Below are positions 14,089-18,315 of a stretch of DNA of 18,315 nt, one piece after another (position 1 is the stretch's first letter; each line of letters opens with the position of its first letter). The notes beneath the pieces were generated by a model. It was not told the DNA's origin and made no database searches. It saw only the letters and a program-made list of their open reading frames with translations. Position numbers and translations under genes: made by a program. This DNA comes from Desulfoplanes sp. (GTDB lineage: Bacteria; Desulfobacterota; Desulfovibrionia; Desulfovibrionales; Desulfomicrobiaceae): contig JAQVZR010000006.1 in assembly GCA_028708105.1 (NCBI GenBank), positions 1 to 18,315 of the forward strand. The letters run 5' to 3'.

Positions 14089-14679
14089 TTACCGAAAGGG
14101 CCGGTAAAAGGCTTCATGGGCCAGAGCGAGCATGGGCTTGTCTCCTGAGGTATCACCGTAGGCGTAGATCCTTTCAAACATATGTAAGTCATAACGTTCT
14201 CTGATTCTGCGAACCTTTTCGCTTCCATGACAATTTTGTCCGGCATAGCGTCCTGAGAATCGTCCGTTATCTTCTTCCAAACGCGTACCAATCAGACCAA
14301 TGCCCAGGCTTTGAGTCCATGCCTTGAGCCAGATTTCAGGAGATGCACTGACAACAGTCACAGTATGCCCGTGGTTGAGATGCCATTGTATTTTTTCTAA
14401 AGCCCCGGGACGAAGGATTGCGGGGATACGATGCAACGCATAACGATCCGCGAGGGCTGTAAGATCCGTTATTTTCCAGTTCGCGAAAAAGTACTGCAGA
14501 ACCTTTTGCTTGGCGGCTCCATTATGCATCAGTTTTACTGCATATGCGGCGAAAACAGGAGAAAGCATAAAGGCCCCGGCCACCATTTTGCGCGTGCCCA
14601 CCGCAAAATGGATAAAATCGGCCAGGGAATCCTTCTTGGTCAGCGTCCCATCAAAATCAAACAGTGCCAGTGCGTTCAT
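14089..14679 (-). CDS. HAD-IB phosphatase, likely polyprenyl-phosphoryl-pentose 5-phosphate phosphatase
   Basis: The 196-residue protein has the HAD motifs: FDFDGTLTKKDS (nucleophile Asp8, acid Asp10), VVSASPE (motif II), and GDTSGDKPMLALAHEAFYRP (motif IV) near the end. The last motif is typical of HAD-IB members such as Rv3807c of Mycobacterium, proposed to dephosphorylate decaprenyl-phosphoryl-5-phosphoribose. It is the last gene of the operon. The DprE2 stop and a GTG start at 14685 overlap as TAGTG; ATG 14679 two codons later is the alternative. I chose the ATG, but neither has a clear ribosome-binding site. Its position directly behind DprE1/DprE2-like genes supports the arabinose pathway role. 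Confidence 0.85.
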   Translation of the reverse strand: MNALALFDFDGTLTKKDSLADFIHFAVGTRKMVAGAFMLSPVFAAYAVKLMHNGAAKQKVLQYFFANWKITDLTALADRYALHRIPAILRPGALEKIQWHLNHGHTVTVVSASPEIWLKAWTQSLGIGLIGTRLEEDNGRFSGRYAGQNCHGSEKVRRIRERYDLHMFERIYAYGDTSGDKPMLALAHEAFYRPFR

Positions 14680-14684
14680 CGCCA

Positions 14685-15422
14685 CTAAAGCTTTGTACGT
14701 TTAAAAATACATTCTGGCAGATGAATAATGATGGTCATAATCAGCCGCCAGACCGGTTTGACATACAGCGTGTTTTTCTTTTTTTTGACTCCCACAAATA
14801 TTTTTTCCGCAACTTCCTGGGGCGTGGCTGTTAGTTTTTCCGGCAGGTCCAGCCCGGCAGTCATCTTGGTGGCTACGAATCCGGGCTTTACCGTGAGTAC
14901 AGAAACTCCCGTAGCGAAAAGCCGATGGCGCAGACCTGATAAATAGGCTGAAAATCCTGCTTTTGCGCTGCCATAGAGGTAATTGCTTTTCCGGCCACGA
15001 TCCCCGGCAACGGAGGAAATGCCGACAATGAACCCCCACCTGCGTCTTTCAAAATCTTCAGCTATGATCTCAAGAATGCTCACAGCCCCGGAGTAATTCG
15101 TATCAATGATGGACTTGGCTATGGTAAAATCATGCTGTGCGGCCTGCTGGTCGCCAAGTAGACCAAAGGCAACAATCACCCCAGAGGGTTTGGCGTTCAA
15201 ATTTGCATAAAATGCAGCATGGGAATCGAAATCCAGGGCGTCGAAGAAAAACGTGCGGACCTCGACTCCATATTTTACGTTCAAGTTTTCGGCTTCCTTG
15301 ATTAATTCTTCAGTATTTCTGGAAGCCAACTGGATATTATATCCAGCTTGGGCAAACCGCCGGGCTGTCGCCGTGGCCATGTCGCTGTTTGCGCCAAGAA
15401 TCAGTACCCAATCCTGTGTCAT
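14685..15422 (-). CDS. dprE2: DprE2-like short-chain dehydrogenase (decaprenylphosphoryl-2-keto-ribose reductase)
   Basis: The 245-residue classical SDR has a nucleotide-binding motif in LILGANSDMATATARRFAQ (8-26), NTNY-type segment SIIDTNYSGAVSILE, the catalytic Ser in GISSVAGDRG (about 136) and Tyr150/Lys154 in YLYGSAK. In mycobacteria DprE2 reduces the 2-keto intermediate made by DprE1, completing epimerisation of ribose to arabinose on the polyprenyl phosphate. Start ATG overlaps the DprE1-like stop as ATGA. The C-terminal TLYVKPVWRLIMTIIIHLPE, a hydrophobic or amphipathic end, suggests membrane contact as for the mycobacterial protein. Confidence 0.88.
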   Translation of the reverse strand: MTQDWVLILGANSDMATATARRFAQAGYNIQLASRNTEELIKEAENLNVKYGVEVRTFFFDALDFDSHAAFYANLNAKPSGVIVAFGLLGDQQAAQHDFTIAKSIIDTNYSGAVSILEIIAEDFERRRWGFIVGISSVAGDRGRKSNYLYGSAKAGFSAYLSGLRHRLFATGVSVLTVKPGFVATKMTAGLDLPEKLTATPQEVAEKIFVGVKKKKNTLYVKPVWRLIMTIIIHLPECIFKRTKL

Positions 15423-16711
15423 AAGCTCAGCCTTTTTGATTGTAACGAGTTAAATTTTGTATCCAGCCCCATTTTTTTCCTGAAGGTTCTGAATTCTTCG
15501 ATGTGTGGGTAGCCCTGTTCAAATGTTTCTTTGCTGACCCGGACATCTTTAGCCAAGTAGATGCGGCCGCCGTATCGAAGGACAATCTGATCAAGGTGAT
15601 CCAGGAGGTTAAAAAGTCCTTTTTCAATTTTGAAATCAAGGGCAAGGGAATAACCTTCCATAGGAAAGGAGAGATAGTTTTGATTGGCCTTGCCGTAGAG
15701 TTTTAAGACGGCCAGAAACGATCCTTTGCCGCTTTGGGCGATAGTGCCCAATATTTCATTGAGCCCCTGAAAACTCACCTCTTTGGGCAGGATGAATTGA
15801 TACTGGGTGAAACCATTTTTTCCATAAATGCGGTTCCAGTTATTGATCGCATCCAGGGGATAAAAAAAAGTATCAATATCGACTTTCTGATGAGAAACGC
15901 CCGCGGGTGCTTTTTTGTAATAGAGCCAGTTAAAGGCTTTGACGCTGAGGTTATTGAGAGCAAAGGAAGGAAAATTACAAGGGATGGTAAGTCGTTTTTT
16001 TTCTTTGTAATCAAGATGCATATCGTCCGCGAAATCACCTACCATGAGAAGGCATTTGCCGATATTGTTTCCCGTAGCCAGACAGTCGATCCATGCAACC
16101 GAGTAGGGCATATGGGAATATTCTTCAAACGCCTCAAAGGTTTCACGGAGATTTTTGGTTTTAATGGTAGTCTGGTTGATATTTTTTGATGTGACTTTTT
16201 TGAGAGATATCCGTGCATCCAGGATTACACCGGTCAGCCCCATTCCTCCACAGGTGGCATGGAAGAGTTCATCGCCCTTGGCACAGACGAGGATCTCGCC
16301 GTTTGGCTGCAGTACCCGCATCTCTTCAACGCATTCGCTGAAACACCCTTCCACATGATGGTTTTTCCCGTGAACATCACTGGCAATGGCCCCACCGATG
16401 GTGATGAGTTTGGTGCCAGGGGTAATTTTTAAGAACCATCCCCGGGGCAAAAAGGTTGCGATGATTTCCGATAAAAGAACCCCTGCTTCGCAGGTGAGCC
16501 GACCTGAGCTTTCATCAAAGGCCATCATCCTGTCGCGTGAGCGTTGCGGTGCATACTGCGTCGCCAATGCGCTGTCGCCGTAACTTCGTCCGTTGCCATA
16601 GGGTATGAGATTCTGGCGGTCCTGGATGCTATGCGCGAGTGTGTCTATGTTTTGAAAATGTACAGGATTGGCTTCAATTACGGGGTATCGCCCCCAAGCT
16701 GAAAATTTCAT
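15419..16711 (-). CDS. dprE1: DprE1-like FAD oxidase (decaprenylphosphoryl-beta-D-ribose 2'-epimerase subunit)
   Basis: The 430-residue protein is a vanillyl-alcohol-oxidase-type flavoprotein. FAD-binding segments are YGNGRSYGDS (38-47), TPGTKLITIGGAIASDVHGK and HGKNHH (114-119, containing the equivalent of mycobacterial His132), then GGMGLTGVILDA. The C-terminal end has YLAKD with Lys388, equivalent to Lys418, and EEFRTFRKKMG...KRLSL like the mycobacterial protein. Position 357 is Ala where Mycobacterium tuberculosis has Cys387, with identical 31-residue spacing to the lysine. It oxidises C2 of the ribose in polyprenyl-phosphoryl-ribose. ATG 16711 has GGGAC 5-8 nt upstream; TTG 16723 in frame is less likely. 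It overlaps DprE2 by 4 bp. Confidence 0.9.
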   Translation of the reverse strand: MKFSAWGRYPVIEANPVHFQNIDTLAHSIQDRQNLIPYGNGRSYGDSALATQYAPQRSRDRMMAFDESSGRLTCEAGVLLSEIIATFLPRGWFLKITPGTKLITIGGAIASDVHGKNHHVEGCFSECVEEMRVLQPNGEILVCAKGDELFHATCGGMGLTGVILDARISLKKVTSKNINQTTIKTKNLRETFEAFEEYSHMPYSVAWIDCLATGNNIGKCLLMVGDFADDMHLDYKEKKRLTIPCNFPSFALNNLSVKAFNWLYYKKAPAGVSHQKVDIDTFFYPLDAINNWNRIYGKNGFTQYQFILPKEVSFQGLNEILGTIAQSGKGSFLAVLKLYGKANQNYLSFPMEGYSLALDFKIEKGLFNLLDHLDQIVLRYGGRIYLAKDVRVSKETFEQGYPHIEEFRTFRKKMGLDTKFNSLQSKRLSL

Positions 16712-16751
16712 TTTTTGTCCCAAATAAATATAATGTTACATAAAATCCGGA

Positions 16752-16778
16752 CTATAATTATAGTGAGTAAAGCTCACT
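16752..16778 (-). promoter_or_regulatory. Palindrome and small hairpin between methyltransferase and dprE1
   Basis: CTATAATTATAG (16752-16763) is a perfect 12-bp palindrome that contains TATAAT on both strands. AGTGAG (16762-16767) and CTCACT (16773-16778) form a stem across the methyltransferase stop. It could be an internal promoter or operator for the last three genes; no good -35 is visible. Confidence 0.35.
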
Positions 16779-17439
16779 GTGGTTTGTGTGCAACTATAAA
16801 GAATTGCTTTCCTAAAAATTTCCAGGCTACAGGACATTTGAGATATGCCTTAACTAGCCAGGGATGGGTAGGTAAAGCGCATTGTGTTGTATAAGGAAGA
16901 AAACGATCTATACAGACATCGATATTAAAGCCTCTAAGTTGCAACGCCTCACTTAAAGACAGATGGGTCAAACCCAAGTTGTGATCATAGAAGTCCCAAT
17001 ATTCACCTGGCAAATAACGAAGATTTGGGCCAAGAATTATATATTTTCCACCAGGCTTAAGCGTTACCAATACTTGATTTAAAAATTCGTCAAGAACCTT
17101 TTTGTTTGTCAGATGTTCCAAAAAATTTGATGTAAATACTACGTCGACACAACTATTAATAACTGAATCAATGCAGGTGGCCTGACATTGATAGAATTCA
17201 ATTTCTGGTTTCAGAAAAAGTTTTGCATCGGTATTTAGGTCAATCGCAATTTTTCTTTCAGCCCTGATGTTGTTTAAAAATTCGCCGTATCCACATGCGA
17301 TATCAACAACAGTATCAGTATCTTTGATAAATTTTTGAAAATAATTATGACAAAGTACTTGCCAAATCGCGTTTTTCCGATGGAGTTTGTCGTCTGAAAA
17401 ACGAATTTTGTAGAGTTTAGATAAATTAAAATCGTTCAT
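16774..17439 (-). CDS. Class I SAM-dependent methyltransferase
   Basis: The 221-residue protein has motif I VVDIACGYGEF (44-54), the acidic AIDLNTDAK after it, VDVVFTSNFLEHLTNKKVLD and the LKPGGKYIILGPNLRYLPGE segment, all typical of Methyltransf_11-type enzymes. PGEYWDFYDHNLGLTHLSL and the FNIDVCIDRFLPYTTQ region resemble methyltransferases found in glycan and glycolipid clusters. The start is ATG 17439, with AAGGA 8 nt upstream; it lies inside the GtrA gene end (14-bp overlap). The frame extends to 17460 but without support. The substrate is unknown; a sugar or lipid-linked glycan is suggested by the neighbours. The DNA is AT-richer than dprE1/dprE2. Confidence 0.85.
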   Translation of the reverse strand: MNDFNLSKLYKIRFSDDKLHRKNAIWQVLCHNYFQKFIKDTDTVVDIACGYGEFLNNIRAERKIAIDLNTDAKLFLKPEIEFYQCQATCIDSVINSCVDVVFTSNFLEHLTNKKVLDEFLNQVLVTLKPGGKYIILGPNLRYLPGEYWDFYDHNLGLTHLSLSEALQLRGFNIDVCIDRFLPYTTQCALPTHPWLVKAYLKCPVAWKFLGKQFFIVAHKPQ

Positions 17440-17845
17440 ACTGTGTATCCTTGAACGCAAAAAATTTATAAATTAAAAATGTAGCAAACGTTGGAATAGT
17501 AACAGCAATTCCATGTGCAATGGCCTGAGTATAATTAATAATACCTACTGATTGTAAAATATGATTAATAAATTTTGATATAAGCAATACAACAGGAAAA
17601 AAAGATATATTTACAATAAAAAAATCACGTGCTTGCTTACATCTAGATTTCTCTGATTTAGGGAATACAAAAAAACTATTTAAAGTAAAAGCGACGACCA
17701 TTCCGATAAAGTAAGCAAAAGTTATTGCCCATGAAAATGTGACCCACCGATTTAATAGAATTCGTGAAAGCCAATGAATAATTGCGGCCCCCCCCCCTGA
17801 CACTAAAAATTTCACGAACTGTTTGGTAAAAAAAAGTTTAATCAT
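17426..17845 (-). CDS. GtrA-family membrane protein
   Basis: The 139-residue protein has four predicted membrane helices: FVKFLVSGGGAAIIHWLSRI, WAITFAYFIGMVVAFTLNSF, FFIVNISFFPVVLLISKFIN and AIAHGIAVTIPTFATFLIYK. The FxVGG-like opening (FLVSGGGAA), the NSFFVF after helix 2 and the YKFFAF end are GtrA hallmarks. GtrA proteins are thought to flip or present polyprenyl-phosphate-linked sugars across the inner membrane. In mycobacterial arabinogalactan genes a GtrA protein (Rv3789) lies next to dprE1, which fits this operon. It overlaps the preceding oxidoreductase gene as ATGA and the methyltransferase gene by 14 bp. Confidence 0.88.
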   Translation of the reverse strand: MIKLFFTKQFVKFLVSGGGAAIIHWLSRILLNRWVTFSWAITFAYFIGMVVAFTLNSFFVFPKSEKSRCKQARDFFIVNISFFPVVLLISKFINHILQSVGIINYTQAIAHGIAVTIPTFATFLIYKFFAFKDTQYERF

Positions 17846-18315
17846 ACATTCATGTCCTTCGCTATGTTGCGTCCAAAATGGATACTCTCGGAAATTCCTC
17901 GATCTTCAGGATAATAGTACGAGGTATCCGCAACCCACAATCCTTTGACAGGGAGAGAGACTGGAGGGAGTTTATTCAGATATCCAGGTTCGCAAATAGG
18001 CTGGGCATAGCGGCAACGACTCACATGCATATCGATAAAATCTTCATTGGTCAGATCAGGATTAATCTTTGTGAGATACGATCGAACCTTTTGGCAAAAA
18101 ACAGCATCATCTTCGGAAAATTTAGGATGTTCGCCGGGCATATAAAACGGAACATAGACGATATGCGTATCTAATATCCGAAGGTTTGTGTACTCAACGA
18201 GTCCTGGGATATCCATTTCAGAGTCATTGGTGTTAAGCCAAAAATTATCCGTTACCGATTTACGCAGCTTGGCATTGACACAGACAACTGCGATATTGTT
18301 CACGGATTGAAATCT
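17842..18315 (-). CDS. FAD/NAD(P)-dependent amine-oxidase-like oxidoreductase, partial (C-terminal part)
   Basis: The frame runs open from the right edge (RFQSVNNIAVVCVNAKLRKS) to a stop at 17842, so only the last 157 residues are in the window. IPGLVEYTNLRILDTHIVYV, YVPFYMPGEHPKFSEDD, RCRYAQPICEPGYLNKLPPV and the FAD-contacting ADTSYYYPEDRGISESIHFGR end are typical of the protoporphyrinogen-oxidase/amine-oxidase-like flavoproteins found in polysaccharide clusters. The apparent GTG start at 18303 is internal. It is the first visible gene of the operon; UbiA-type prenyltransferase could lie further upstream, outside the window. Confidence 0.8.
   Translation of the reverse strand, partial: RFQSVNNIAVVCVNAKLRKSVTDNFWLNTNDSEMDIPGLVEYTNLRILDTHIVYVPFYMPGEHPKFSEDDAVFCQKVRSYLTKINPDLTNEDFIDMHVSRCRYAQPICEPGYLNKLPPVSLPVKGLWVADTSYYYPEDRGISESIHFGRNIAKDMNV

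Noticed and set aside
13869..14291. 140-codon minus-strand frame overlapping the HAD gene end
   Set aside because: It is the HAD gene in a shifted frame followed by translation of the duplicated non-coding block.
15734..16189. 151-codon plus-strand frame inside dprE1
   Set aside because: It is antisense to the conserved flavoenzyme and has no family similarity that I recognise.

Overview
The window looks like an accessory region of a Gram-negative chromosome, most likely a member of the Desulfobacterota (former Deltaproteobacteria). That placement is an inference. It rests on the moderate GC content, the MsbA, Wzz and sugar-nucleotide gene content, the many toxin-antitoxin and REP-associated transposase genes, and the CTCTGTGG-type and GGGACAGGC-type intergenic repeats that I associate with such genomes.

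Layout. 1-712: four tandem units of about 162 bp, arranged as a two-fold 324-bp higher-order repeat, each with a long hairpin, running directly into msbA. 713-4945 (+): an MsbA-type lipid exporter, a secreted CotH-kinase-like protein that lacks its C-terminal end, a short possible remnant of another gene, and a VTC-type polyphosphate polymerase. 5108-5144: a bidirectional terminator. 5171-6334 (-): a Wzz-type chain-length regulator. 6864-7463 (+): adenylylsulfate kinase. 7721-9091 (-): phosphomannomutase/phosphoglucomutase. Together the Wzz, mutase and APS kinase genes suggest surface polysaccharide synthesis, possibly with sulfation.

9092-14074 is a patchwork of small mobile and toxin-antitoxin modules: a HEPN protein with an overlapping companion, a HigBA pair, an intact REP-associated tyrosine transposase (RAYT) bounded by inverted GGGACAGGC motifs, an XRE/RelB-hybrid antitoxin with a YafQ toxin, and a truncated second RAYT. 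Copies of the motif AGGGACAGGCAAACTATG or close variants lie at or beside several of these modules, which makes the RAYT a plausible agent of their spread.

14089-18315 (-) is a tightly overlapping operon: FAD-dependent oxidoreductase (cut by the window edge), GtrA-like membrane protein, SAM methyltransferase, DprE1-like oxidase, DprE2-like reductase and HAD-IB phosphatase. The last three match the enzymes that make polyprenyl-phosphoryl-D-arabinofuranose in mycobacteria, so the operon probably supplies a lipid-linked D-arabinose donor for surface glycans. The DprE1-like protein carries Ala at the position of the mycobacterial benzothiazinone-target cysteine.

The strongest candidates for something undescribed are the RAYT with its satellite repeats around toxin-antitoxin modules, the hybrid antitoxin, the apparently leaderless higB with its promoter overlapping a palindrome, and the D-arabinose operon.
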